Positions 9,298-18,138 of a DNA stretch of 64,000 nt are shown here, piece by piece (within the stretch, counting starts at the first letter, position 1; each line of letters starts with the position of its first letter). The position numbers were made by a program, and so were the translations under genes. The notes under the pieces were generated by a model. That model saw only the letters and a program-made list of their open reading frames with translations. It did not search any database and was not told the DNA's origin. Origin of the DNA: CAVYHX01 sp963768415 (GTDB lineage: Bacteria > Pseudomonadota > Gammaproteobacteria > UBA9214); the NCBI GenBank assembly GCA_963768415.1, contig CAVYHX010000019.1, positions 48,174 through 112,173 on the forward strand. The letters run 5' to 3'.

Positions 9298-11717
9298 AAA
9301 GCTTCCAGTATATACGCCGCTTCAACGAACTCGGCATCGGTGATGTACCGCTGGTCGGCGGCAAGAATGCCTCGCTGGGCGAGATGTACCGGGCACTGTC
9401 GGGTGAAGGCGTAACGGTACCGAACGGGTTCGCGACCACGGCACAGGCTTATCGCGACTATCTCGTACACAATAACCTGGACGAGCGCATACGCACGTCT
9501 CTGGAAAATCTCGACATCGAGGATGTCGATGCCCTGGCGACCACCGGCGCCCGGATCCGCGGCTGGATTATCGATGCCGAGCTGCCAGCGCAAATAGCCG
9601 ATGAGATCCAGGCGGCGTACACCGAGATGGAAGCGGAATACGGGCCGGAACCGGACGTCGCCGTGCGCAGCTCCGCGACCGCCGAAGACCTGCCGGACGC
9701 CTCGTTCGCGGGGCAGCAGGAGACCTACCTGAACATTCGCGGTATCGATCACCTGCTGCGCACCTGCAAACGGGTACTCGCCTCGCTGTTCACCGACCGC
9801 GCCATACATTACCGCTTCGACAAGGGCTTTGAGCACATGAGTATCGCCCTGTCGATCGGCGTGCAGAAGATGGTGCGCTCCGACCTGGGGTCCTCGGGAG
9901 TCATCTTCACGCTGGACACGGAAAGCGGCTTTCGCGATGTCGTGATGATCACCGCGGCCTATGGGCTGGGTGAGAATGTCGTACAGGGCACCGTGAACCC
10001 GGATGAATACCTGGTCTTTAAAACAACGTTGACTGCTGGCAAATGCCCGATCATCCGCCGCCACCTGGGTGAAAAAGCCATCAAGATGATATATACGAAG
10101 GACCCGATCACGGCGGAGGCAGTGCGCAATGTGCCGGTAAAAAAGGATGCGCGCACCAGTTTCGCCCTGACTGATGACGAGGTGCTGCAGCTGGCGCGCT
10201 TTGCGGTTGGCATTGAACGGCATTACTCGGAACAGGCCGGGCAACCGCGGCCCATGGACATCGAGTGGGCCAAGGACGGCATCAGCGGTGAGCTGTTCAT
10301 CGTCCAGGCACGCCCGGAAACCGTACACTCCACCCGCACGGGTGCGCTGCAGGATATTTTCACGCTGGAAGCGCGCGGCAGGGTGCTCTGCACGGGCAAG
10401 AGTGTCGGCGCCAAGATCGGCACCGGCCACGCCCGTATCATCCTCGAAGCCGCACACATGCACGACCTGCAGCGCGGCGAGGTCCTGGTGACGGATATCA
10501 CCGACCCCGACTGGGAGCCGGTCATGAAAATCGCGAGCGCCATCGTCACCAACCGCGGCGGCCGGGTCTGTCATGCAGCCATCGTGGCGCGCGAGCTCGG
10601 CATCCCCGCGATTGTCGGTACGGGTAACGCAACTCATGAAATCCATGACGGCCGGGAAGTCACCGTTTCCTGCGCGGAAGGCGACGTCGGCTATGTCTAC
10701 GAGGGCAAGCTCCCGTATACCAAAGAGGTCGTCGACCTGTCAGGACTGGAACGCCCCAACACCAGCATCATGCTGATCGTGGGCAATCCCGAGCAGGCCC
10801 TGGAGTTTGCGGCGTTCCCCAACGACGGTGTCGGACTGGCGCGCCTGGAGTTCATCATCAATAACAGCATCGGCATTCACCCCCGGGCGTTGCTTGAATA
10901 TGACACTTTGCCGGACTCCGTCAGGAAAAAGATCAAGCCGCGCATTGCCGGTTACTCGAGTCCCAGGGATTTCTACATCAACCGCCTGGCCGAAGGTGTC
11001 GGCACCATCGCGGCGGCCTTTTACCCCAAACCGGTCACCGCGCGGATGAGCGATTTCAAGTCGAACGAATATGCCGCACTGATCGGCGGTGATGCATTCG
11101 AACCGACGGAGGAGAATCCGATGATCGGCTTTCGGGGCGCTTCCCGCTACCACTCGCAACAGTTCGCGGAGTGTTTCGCACTTGAATGCGCCGCCATGAA
11201 AAAGGTGCGCGCGGACATGGGGCTCGACAACCTGGAGCTGATGATTCCGTTCGCGCGCACGGTCGAGGAGGTGCAGCTGGTGCTGGAGCTCATGGCCAGC
11301 CACGGCCTCAAGCGGGGCGAGAACGGCCTCAAGATCAAGCTGATGTGCGAAATCCCGGCAAACGCGATCCGCGCCAGACACTTCCTGGCGCTTTGCGACG
11401 GCTTTTCGATCGGGTCCAATGACCTCACCCAGCTCACGCTCGGGGTGGACCGGGACTCCGGCATCCTGACGGGCTATGACGAACGCAACGAAGCGGTACT
11501 CGACCTCATGGAAATGGCGATCAGGGCCTGTCAGGCCGAAGGTAAATACATCGGCATTTGCGGGCAGGCGCCCTCGGACTTTCCGGAGATCACGCGCTGG
11601 CTGGTCGAACGCGGCATCGAGTCCATCTCACTCAACCCGGACAGCGTGCTGAAAATGACCCAGGTGGTACTGGAGATCGAGCGTGAACACGCGCGCCGCA
11701 CTACCTCCGGCGAGTAG
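9294..11717 (+). CDS. ppsA: Phosphoenolpyruvate synthase
   Basis: Converts pyruvate, ATP and water to phosphoenolpyruvate, AMP and phosphate for gluconeogenesis. The 807-residue protein has the N-terminal ATP-grasp domain (VGGKNASLGEM, VRSSATAEDLPDASFAGQQETYLN), the swivelling phosphohistidine domain (NRGGRVCHAAIVARELGIPA) and a C-terminal TIM-barrel pyruvate site (GICGQAPSD, ESISLNPDSV). Length and motif order are normal. An upstream 50-residue frame may be coupled to it. Confidence 0.95.
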   Translation: MKSFQYIRRFNELGIGDVPLVGGKNASLGEMYRALSGEGVTVPNGFATTAQAYRDYLVHNNLDERIRTSLENLDIEDVDALATTGARIRGWIIDAELPAQIADEIQAAYTEMEAEYGPEPDVAVRSSATAEDLPDASFAGQQETYLNIRGIDHLLRTCKRVLASLFTDRAIHYRFDKGFEHMSIALSIGVQKMVRSDLGSSGVIFTLDTESGFRDVVMITAAYGLGENVVQGTVNPDEYLVFKTTLTAGKCPIIRRHLGEKAIKMIYTKDPITAEAVRNVPVKKDARTSFALTDDEVLQLARFAVGIERHYSEQAGQPRPMDIEWAKDGISGELFIVQARPETVHSTRTGALQDIFTLEARGRVLCTGKSVGAKIGTGHARIILEAAHMHDLQRGEVLVTDITDPDWEPVMKIASAIVTNRGGRVCHAAIVARELGIPAIVGTGNATHEIHDGREVTVSCAEGDVGYVYEGKLPYTKEVVDLSGLERPNTSIMLIVGNPEQALEFAAFPNDGVGLARLEFIINNSIGIHPRALLEYDTLPDSVRKKIKPRIAGYSSPRDFYINRLAEGVGTIAAAFYPKPVTARMSDFKSNEYAALIGGDAFEPTEENPMIGFRGASRYHSQQFAECFALECAAMKKVRADMGLDNLELMIPFARTVEEVQLVLELMASHGLKRGENGLKIKLMCEIPANAIRARHFLALCDGFSIGSNDLTQLTLGVDRDSGILTGYDERNEAVLDLMEMAIRACQAEGKYIGICGQAPSDFPEITRWLVERGIESISLNPDSVLKMTQVVLEIEREHARRTTSGE

Positions 11718-11756
11718 TAAGCGCGACTACTGACTGATGTTACGTTCGATCGTGAT

Positions 11757-11942
11757 TCAGGCTGGATGGACTTTGTAGTAACGGGAGAGTTCTTCTTCGA
11801 CACAGGACGTCAGCATGAGCAACTGTGAAAGCGTTTTAATGTGCACGTCGCCGTGTTCGATGATCAGCAGCTGCAGACAGTAATCGACCGCCCGTACTTG
11901 CCGGTTATTCCGCCTGTCTATACTGGAATCGGTTTCCTGCAT
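11757..11942 (-). CDS. Small hypothetical protein
   Basis: A 61-residue frame converging on ppsA, starting ATG at 11942 (a GTG lies one codon upstream). The middle is amphipathic (VDYCLQLLIIEHGDVHIKTL). I do not recognise it. The gap on either side holds no better candidate. Coding is plausible but not proven. Confidence 0.35.
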   Translation of the reverse strand: MQETDSSIDRRNNRQVRAVDYCLQLLIIEHGDVHIKTLSQLLMLTSCVEEELSRYYKVHPA

Positions 11943-12178
11943 CACGTGCCCCGAGCATGTGCGCCGTTGCTCTATTGATATAGTTTGTTATTTTTAGTTC
12001 TTTAGTAGCTCCCATAAGATAGCAGTGATCAGGGGCAAATGACACCAGGTCCTCGCCGCCGCGGGCAGAATATCGCGGCATAATGCTCCTTACCCCAATT
12101 AAATCAATCACCTTGGTAGCCAGGCAGCCATAACAGGCTATAATCCGCGGCGTGTTATCCAACCCACAGGAACCAGCC

Positions 12179-12898
12179 ATGCGCCCCAGTAACCGCGCCC
12201 CAGACGAAATGCGCCCCGTCCGCATCACCCGCAATTACACCATGCACGCCGAAGGGTCGGTACTGGTGGAATTCGGCGACACCCGGGTCCTGTGCAATGC
12301 CACGGTCGAGGACCGGGTACCCGGGTTCCTGCGGGGCAAGGGCGAAGGCTGGGTCACTGCCGAGTACGGCATGCTGCCGCGCTCGACCAACAGCCGCATG
12401 GGACGGGAAGCCGCCCGTGGCAAACAGGGTGGCCGCACCATGGAGATCCAGCGCCTGATCGGACGCTCGTTGCGGGCCGTGATGGACATGCAGGCACTCG
12501 GGGAGCGCTCCATTACCATCGATTGCGATGTCATCCAGGCCGATGGCGGCACCCGCACCGCCAGTATTACCGGGGGCTATGTCGCCCTCGCAGATGCCGT
12601 TTCGCACCTGCTCGATGCCAAAATATTGAAGCAGACCCCGCTGACCGGCGGGGTGGCCTCGGTTTCTGTCGGTATTTACCAGGGGACGCCGGTGCTGGAC
12701 CTGGACTACCCGGAGGACTGCAATGCGGAGACCGACATGAACGTGGTCATGAACAATAAAGGCGATTTCATCGAGGTACAGGGCACCGCCGAAGGTCACC
12801 CGTTCTCCATGGATGAACTCAATGCCATGCTGGCACTGGCACGACGAGGCATCGACCGGCTGCTCGCCAGTCAGCAGGCCGCCCTGGACCAGGAGTGA
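12179..12898 (+). CDS. rph: Ribonuclease PH
   Basis: A phosphate-dependent 3'-5' exoribonuclease that trims tRNA 3' ends. The 239-residue product has the family start (RPSNRAPDEMRPVRITRNY), the AEYGMLPRSTNSRM block, and the phosphate-site region with ADGGTRTASITGG. I chose the ATG at 12179, which matches family N termini, over the in-frame ATG at 12152. rdgB follows after 7 bases, a common rph-rdgB pairing. Confidence 0.95.
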   Translation: MRPSNRAPDEMRPVRITRNYTMHAEGSVLVEFGDTRVLCNATVEDRVPGFLRGKGEGWVTAEYGMLPRSTNSRMGREAARGKQGGRTMEIQRLIGRSLRAVMDMQALGERSITIDCDVIQADGGTRTASITGGYVALADAVSHLLDAKILKQTPLTGGVASVSVGIYQGTPVLDLDYPEDCNAETDMNVVMNNKGDFIEVQGTAEGHPFSMDELNAMLALARRGIDRLLASQQAALDQE

Positions 12899-12905
12899 GT
12901 CCGCG

Positions 12906-13508
12906 GTGAAAGACTTCGTCCTCGCCAGCAGCAACCCGGGGAAGGTACGCGAGATTCAGCAGCTGCTCTCCGGACTGGACCTCAACGTACGCCCACAAAC
13001 CGATTTCGGGGTTACTGATGCCGAAGAGACCGGCCTGACCTTTGTCGAAAATGCCCTGCTCAAGGCACGCCATGCCGCTGAGCAAACCGGTCTTGCGGCA
13101 CTCGCGGACGATTCCGGTCTCGAGGTAGACGCCCTCGACGGCGCACCGGGTATCTATTCGGCACGCTTTGCCGGTATGGGTGCGAGTGACCGGGACAATC
13201 TCGAGAAACTGCTCGCGGAACTGCGCAGCGTGCCGCCCGAACGGCGTACTGCACGGTTCCAGTGCCTGCTGGTCTGTCTGCGCCATGCCCGCGACCCGAC
13301 ACCCTTGATTTGCCAGGGCACCTGGGAAGGAACGATCCTGCTCGAGCCGGTCGGTGACAACGGCTTTGGCTATGACCCGGTATTCTACGTGCCGACCCAT
13401 GACTGCTCGTCCGCCCAGCTGCCCGCAGCAGTGAAAAACGCACTCAGTCACCGCGGACAGGCATTGCAGCAGCTGGCAGCGGCGCTGGCGCGCAGCGCAC
13501 ATTCATAA
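12906..13508 (+). CDS. rdgB: dITP/XTP pyrophosphatase (RdgB/HAM1)
   Basis: Hydrolyses non-canonical purine triphosphates (dITP, XTP) to monophosphates. The 200-residue protein begins with GTG at 12906 and has the signature LASSNPGKVREI, then LADDSGLEVDALDGAPGIYSARFAG and GFGYDPVF. The start is set by the family N terminus; the frame is open further upstream inside rph but without homology. It lies 7 bases after rph and is very likely cotranscribed. Confidence 0.95.
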   Translation: MKDFVLASSNPGKVREIQQLLSGLDLNVRPQTDFGVTDAEETGLTFVENALLKARHAAEQTGLAALADDSGLEVDALDGAPGIYSARFAGMGASDRDNLEKLLAELRSVPPERRTARFQCLLVCLRHARDPTPLICQGTWEGTILLEPVGDNGFGYDPVFYVPTHDCSSAQLPAAVKNALSHRGQALQQLAAALARSAHS

Positions 13509-13587
13509 CCGGCCTGGTTGCCCCGGGTACCGGCAGCTCCAGCCGGGGCAAGCGAGCGCATTCCGGGCCTGCTGTTCCCGCAACGGC

Positions 13588-13608
13588 TGTGGATAAGTAT
13601 GTGGATAA
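13588..13608 (-). promoter_or_regulatory. Pair of perfect DnaA boxes in the rdgB-hemW gap
   Basis: Two perfect copies of TTATCCACA on the minus strand, at 13588-13596 and 13600-13608, in direct orientation 12 bases apart. They lie in a gene-free stretch (13509-13889). An A+T-rich segment follows at about 13670-13700, and a GC-rich inverted repeat (TTGCCCCGG...CCGGGGCAA, near 13515-13550) precedes them. No gene is visible in this gap. Confidence 0.55.
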
Positions 13609-13889
13609 CAACTGCGGCAAGCGCCACAACCCGCGCATAATTAATCGGTTAGCGCGCCCGGGGCATTATTTGCCCGGTAAATATTTTTTCATTAGAAACA
13701 ATGTATTAACAAAATTGCCGCCCTGACCGGCCGGACATAATCCGCGCAGTCGCTGCTTTTAAATAAAATTTTATGCCCTCATTAGCCTGGTGAATAACTT
13801 TACCGCTGCCGGCCAGGTCCACCCGCTCAGTGCGCAGTGACGCCGCGGCAGCCTTTGCCACAGATGCTCGATAATCATACAGTTGCCGC

Positions 13890-15077
13890 ATGTCATTCCG
13901 GTTCACCGCCACACCGCCGCTCAGCCTCTACATCCACATCCCGTGGTGTGTGCGCAAATGCCCCTATTGTGATTTCAACTCGCACACGGCCCGTGGCGAC
14001 ATTCCCGAGCCGGCCTATATCGATGCCCTGATCGCCGACCTGGAACAGGATTCGCCCGCCGTCTGGGGCCGTCCGGTGGCAAGTATTTTTATCGGCGGCG
14101 GCACACCCAGCCTGTTTTCGCCAGCGGGTATCGAGCGCCTGCTCAGTGCGGTACGCGCCCGCATCGTGCTGAAACCGGGCGCAGAGATCACCCTGGAGGC
14201 CAATCCCGGCACCGTCGACCAGGCACGCTTCACCGGTTTTCGCGCCGCGGGCATCAACCGGCTGTCCATCGGCATTCAGAGCTTTCAGTCGCCGCTGCTG
14301 GAACAGATCGGCCGCATCCATGATGGCACGGCCGCGCACATGGCCGTCGCGGCGGCACGCGCAGCCGGCTTCGACAACTTCAACCTGGACCTGATGTTTG
14401 GTCTGCCCGGGCAGGACATTGACCAGGCCCTGGACGACCTGCGCACCGCCATGGACCTGCAGCCGGCGCATATCTCCTGGTATGAACTGACCATCGAGCC
14501 GAACACCTGGTTTCACCGCCACCCGCCGCAGCAACCCGACGACGGCACCCTCTGGGACATGCAGACTGCGGGCCGCGCGCTGCTGGCGGATGGCGGCTAT
14601 CCGCGCTACGAAGTGTCCGCCTACGCCCGTCCCCGCCGCGCGTGCGGGCATAACATGAATTACTGGCAGTTCGGCGATTACCTCGGCATCGGTGCCGGCG
14701 CGCATGCCAAGCTGACTGACCCGGCAAACCGGACCATCCAGCGCATCACCAAGGTGCGTCACCCGCGCACTTATCTGGACAGCGCACATACAGCACAGCG
14801 TATCGGATCGGTGCAGAACCTCTCGACTGATGATGTCATCCTGGAATACGCCATGAATGCATTGCGTCTCGATCAGGGTTTCACTGCGGCAGACTTCAGC
14901 GCCGCCACCGGATTGCACTGGGCGTGTATCGAACAGCGCGTGGCGACGGCAATCGAAGCGGACCTGCTCATTGAACACAACGGTGCAATCCGGACTTCCC
15001 CGCGAGGAGAGCGCTACCTCAATGACCTGCTGCAATCCTGGATACCAGCCACATCCCGCCATGCTCGAGCCGGTTGA
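13890..15077 (+). CDS. hemW: HemW-like radical SAM protein
   Basis: A radical SAM enzyme of the coproporphyrinogen oxidase-like family; HemW is regarded as a heme chaperone. The 395-residue protein has the cluster motif CVRKCPYC (Cys20, Cys24, Cys27), then IFIGGGTPSLF, EANPGTVD and the SIGIQSFQ stretch. The extra cysteine that marks true HemN is absent, so HemW is preferred. The C-terminal winged-helix region (NALRLDQGF) is present. Its 3' end overlaps the next gene by 17 bases. Confidence 0.88.
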   Translation: MSFRFTATPPLSLYIHIPWCVRKCPYCDFNSHTARGDIPEPAYIDALIADLEQDSPAVWGRPVASIFIGGGTPSLFSPAGIERLLSAVRARIVLKPGAEITLEANPGTVDQARFTGFRAAGINRLSIGIQSFQSPLLEQIGRIHDGTAAHMAVAAARAAGFDNFNLDLMFGLPGQDIDQALDDLRTAMDLQPAHISWYELTIEPNTWFHRHPPQQPDDGTLWDMQTAGRALLADGGYPRYEVSAYARPRRACGHNMNYWQFGDYLGIGAGAHAKLTDPANRTIQRITKVRHPRTYLDSAHTAQRIGSVQNLSTDDVILEYAMNALRLDQGFTAADFSAATGLHWACIEQRVATAIEADLLIEHNGAIRTSPRGERYLNDLLQSWIPATSRHARAG

Positions 15078-15243
15078 TTGTCCCTACTGCGGCGAGCCCA
15101 TCGACACCGATGTGGACACTACCGCCGGAAACCAGGACTATATCGAGGATTGCCCGGTCTGCTGCCGACCGATTGAATTTCATGTGGAAATCGGTATTAA
15201 TGAGGAAACATTTGCACTCACTGCCCGCCGTGACGATGACTGA
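15061..15243 (+). CDS. CPXCG motif cysteine-rich protein
   Basis: A 60-residue acidic protein with two zinc-ribbon knuckles: CPYCGEPI near the N terminus and CPVCCRPIEF in the middle. It matches the small CPXCG-motif family found in many gammaproteobacteria, whose function is unknown. It starts inside the end of hemW and is followed 10 bases later by the Rof-like gene. Confidence 0.8.
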   Translation: MLEPVDCPYCGEPIDTDVDTTAGNQDYIEDCPVCCRPIEFHVEIGINEETFALTARRDDD

Positions 15244-15253
15244 GACGCATGCC

Positions 15254-15493
15254 ATGAATGACAGATACAATCCGGTTGATTGCGGCCTGCACAGTGAATA
15301 CGAACTGGCCATCATGCACCACGACACACTGCAATTGACATGGCATGACACTAACGGCACAACCCGCATCGACCTGCTGCAGCCCACCGACCTGTGCACC
15401 CGGAACGGTGCAGAGTTTCTGCACGCCACCGGTAGCGACGGCACCATCCACGAGATCCGGCTCGACCGGATCAGGGGCTACAAAAAGGTATGA
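15254..15493 (+). CDS. rof: Rho-binding antiterminator (Rof/YaeO-like)
   Basis: A 79-residue protein with the Rof pattern: MNDRYNPVDC at the N terminus, a central ELAIMHHDTLQLTW strand pair, and EIRLDRIRGYKKV at the C terminus. Rof has an Sm-like fold and inhibits transcription terminator Rho by blocking its RNA-binding site. The identification rests on overall pattern similarity to E. coli YaeO, which begins MNDTYQPINC. It is transcribed with the CPXCG gene. Confidence 0.8.
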   Translation: MNDRYNPVDCGLHSEYELAIMHHDTLQLTWHDTNGTTRIDLLQPTDLCTRNGAEFLHATGSDGTIHEIRLDRIRGYKKV

Positions 15494-15568
15494 CCTGCAC
15501 CCTGTCGGTCAGCAGCTGGCAAGACCATTCGACAGCAGCCCGCTCCAGCATGACCGGTACCGGCCCTG

Positions 15569-17042
15569 ATGGATGACCTGCATGACCTGGAGCTGCTGCT
15601 GCAGTCCCGTGTCCCGCTGATAATTATCGAAACCCGTGACGAGAACCGGGTGCTGCAGCTGTTCACCCGCCTGGCCATTCGGCTGGGTCTGCCGGTCATG
15701 TCATGGACGGCCACAACCGGGTTGCAGCGTATCGACTTCGATGCCGTACCCCAGCGGCACGCCAGCGAACCCCAACAGGCACTCGGCCAGATCAAGGCAA
15801 CCGGCGCGCCCGGGATTTACCTGCTGCTGGATTTTCATCCCTACCTTGAAGACCCCTATAACATTCGGCTGCTGAAGGAGATTGCGCTCGATTATCGCAA
15901 CCTGAAACACACCCTGGTGCTGGTCAGTCACCAGCTTGATGTGCCGCAGGAACTGGTGAGTCTGTGCGCGCGCTTTGCGCTCTCTCTGCCTGATAACCAG
16001 GCCATCGAGGCAATGATTCGCGCAGAGGCGGACCACTGGTCCACTACCCACCGGGGGAAAAAAGTCAGGACCGACCGCAACACACTGGACCTGATCGTCT
16101 CCCGCTTGCGGGGGCTAACGAGCGTGGATGCACGCCGGATCATCCGCACGCTGATCTACGATGATGGCGCCATCAACTCCGATGACCAGGCCCGGCTCAC
16201 GCGCGCGCGTTACCGCTTGCTGGAGACCAATGGCGCACTGTCGTGCGAATTCGAAACCGCGGATTTTGCCGAGGTCGGCGGACTGGAAAACCTCAAACGC
16301 TGGATCCAGCTGCGCCGCAGCGCCTTCCTGGAACCGGATGAACAAGTCGAAATGCCGCGCGGCATCCTGCTGACAGGCGTCCAGGGCGGCGGGAAAAGCC
16401 TGGCGGCCAGGGCCGTGGCGGGCCTGTGGCAGCTGCCCCTGCTGCGCCTCGACTTCGGTACGCTGTATAACAAGTTTTTCGGCGAAACCGAGCGTAATCT
16501 GCGCGCGGCCCTGCAAGCCGCCGAGGCCATGGCGCCCTGTGTCCTGTGGATAGATGAAATCGAGAAGGCCATCGCCAGCGGTGAATCTGATAACGGCACG
16601 TCACGGCGGCTCCTGGGCAACCTGCTGACCTGGATGTCCGAACGCAGCACACCGGTGTTTATTGTGGCCACGGCCAATGTCATCGAACACCTGCCACCGG
16701 AATTGATCCGTAAAGGGCGCCTGGATGAAATCTTCTTTGTCGACCTGCCCGATGCCGCCACGCGCGCCGAAATCTTCGCCATCCACCTGCGCAAGCGCGC
16801 GCTCAAACCCGTCGACTTCGATCTCACGAAACTGGCAAAACTGACCGCAGAGCTTTTCCGGCGCTGAAATCGAGCAGGCCATCGTGGCAGCCCTGTACCT
16901 GGCGCGCGAACAGCAAACATCCCTGAATACAGCGCATATCCGTACCGAAATCGAACAAACGCGCCCGCTGGCGCACATCATGGCTGAGCATGTAACCCGC
17001 TTGCGCACCTGGGCCCGGGACCGCACGGTCCCGGCCAACTAG
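15569..17042 (+). CDS. Ycf46-type AAA ATPase, with one apparent +1 frameshift
   Basis: An AAA ATPase of the Ycf46 family: a non-catalytic N-terminal half (about residues 1-220) followed by an AAA module with Walker A GVQGGGKS, Walker B VLWIDEIEKA and arginine-finger region LIRKGRLDEIF. The frame from 15569 stops at 16867. The expected ending (FSGAEIEQAIVAAL...) continues in the next frame to TAG at 17040-17042. Removing one base at 16853-16857 restores 490 residues, the normal length. In cyanobacteria the homologue affects CO2 use; its role in proteobacteria is unknown. Confidence 0.82.
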
Positions 17043-17240
17043 GCCACCCCGGCCACGCCGCGGCCCCTGCGTTATACACAACGGCGGTGCCGGCCACGCG
17101 GCGGCGGCCCTGACGTGTCGACCGGCGCCTGGCCGCCCATTCAATGCACTGTTTTTTATATATTTTTTATGAATTATTGCGGTCATCATCACCCGAATAT
17201 CGACAGCCGGCCAACAACCTGACCCCAGTCTTCGCACAAC

Positions 17241-17261
17241 TTGTCCACCGTTTTATCCACA
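17241..17261 (+). promoter_or_regulatory. DnaA box plus a near-match
   Basis: A perfect TTATCCACA at 17253-17261, preceded 12 bases upstream by TTGTCCACC, a two-mismatch copy in the same orientation. They sit in the 367-base gap between the AAA ATPase and the DUF3135 gene (17043-17409), which shows no other gene. The 12-base spacing is the same as in the 13.6 kb pair. Confidence 0.45.
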
Positions 17262-17409
17262 ACCGGGCGGTCGCTAACGTCCTGAAACAGAAGGGGCCAT
17301 CCCCGGGTGCGCGGACCCGGGCCCGCCCGGCCGGTGCACCTGTGGTACGCTGGATGCACTCCAGAATAATAAGCCGCCACTGACCGGAGCGGCGACAGAG
17401 GAGCACAGC

Positions 17410-17751
17410 ATGCACAGTCAGGACTCTCCGCCACTGGATTTTGACCGCTGGGCGGAACTCGCCCGCCGTGATCCACAGGCATTTGAAGTACAACGGGCCC
17501 GGCTCATCGAGACCGCGATCGGGCAGGCGCCGGCCCGCATGCAACCGCGGTTGCGCTGCCTGCAATGGAAAATCGACCGCATTCGGGACACCGCGGCCAC
17601 CCCCATGGCGGCGTGCCTGCGCATCAATCAACTGCTCTGGGACAGCCTGGCCGGGAACGGCGGCCTGCTGGAGCAGCTGCAGCGCCTGCGCGCGCCCGCA
17701 CACCCGCCAGCTGGCCGGCACCGGGCGAAGATTCTGCCCTTCACCGGCTAG
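17410..17751 (+). CDS. DUF3135 family protein
   Basis: A 113-residue basic, helical protein with the DUF3135 pattern (DFDRWAELARRDPQAFEVQR, then LRCLQWKIDRIRDTAATPMAACLRI). A good ribosome site (GAGGAG) lies 6 bases before the ATG. The function of the family is unknown. No signal peptide or membrane segment. It stands alone, upstream of rpmE. Confidence 0.78.
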   Translation: MHSQDSPPLDFDRWAELARRDPQAFEVQRARLIETAIGQAPARMQPRLRCLQWKIDRIRDTAATPMAACLRINQLLWDSLAGNGGLLEQLQRLRAPAHPPAGRHRAKILPFTG

Positions 17752-17923
17752 ACCGCAAGCATCACCCGGCAGGCAAGCGGCAGCACTACAGACCGATCCG
17801 CAGCTGGAGAGCACTACCGGCTGCTTGCCGCCCGCGGGTGAATACCGTATTATTCCCGGCCTTTTCACGGATCCGGGGCGGTACTCGGGCAGTGAGCAGA
17901 AACCAATTATTTTTGAGGTAGTT

Positions 17924-18130
17924 ATGAAACCCGATATTCATCCTGCATACGCCGACATCAAAGTCACCTGCAGCTGTGGCGCGAACTTCGAGACGCGCTC
18001 CACGGTTGGCAAGGACCTTCAGATCGAGGTCTGCTCCCAGTGTCATCCGTTCTATACCGGCAAACAGAAGATGGTCGATACCGGTGGACGGGTCGATAAA
18101 TTCCGCCGGCGCTTCGGAAAACCCGACTGA
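17924..18130 (+). CDS. rpmE: Ribosomal protein bL31, zinc-binding form
   Basis: A 68-residue protein with the bL31 start (MKPDIHPAYADIKVTC) and the signature CHPFYTGKQK. The four zinc ligands Cys16, Cys18, Cys37 and Cys40 are all present, so this is the zinc-containing C+ type rather than the zinc-free paralogue. A GAGG ribosome site precedes the ATG. A strong hairpin with a T run follows 30 bases downstream. Confidence 0.96.
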   Translation: MKPDIHPAYADIKVTCSCGANFETRSTVGKDLQIEVCSQCHPFYTGKQKMVDTGGRVDKFRRRFGKPD

Positions 18131-18138
18131 CGCGACAC

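Noticed and set aside
9162..10646. Long minus-strand frame (494 codons) opposite ppsA
   Set aside because: Antisense shadow of the ppsA ATP-grasp region with no recognisable domain or ribosome site.
11905..12234. Minus-strand frame (109 codons) upstream of rph
   Set aside because: It overlaps the rph start and the small 11757-11942 frame, and has no homology or ribosome site.
13893..15062. Minus-strand frame (389 codons) opposite hemW
   Set aside because: Shadow frame covering exactly the hemW coding span; the composition is typical of antisense in GC-rich genes.
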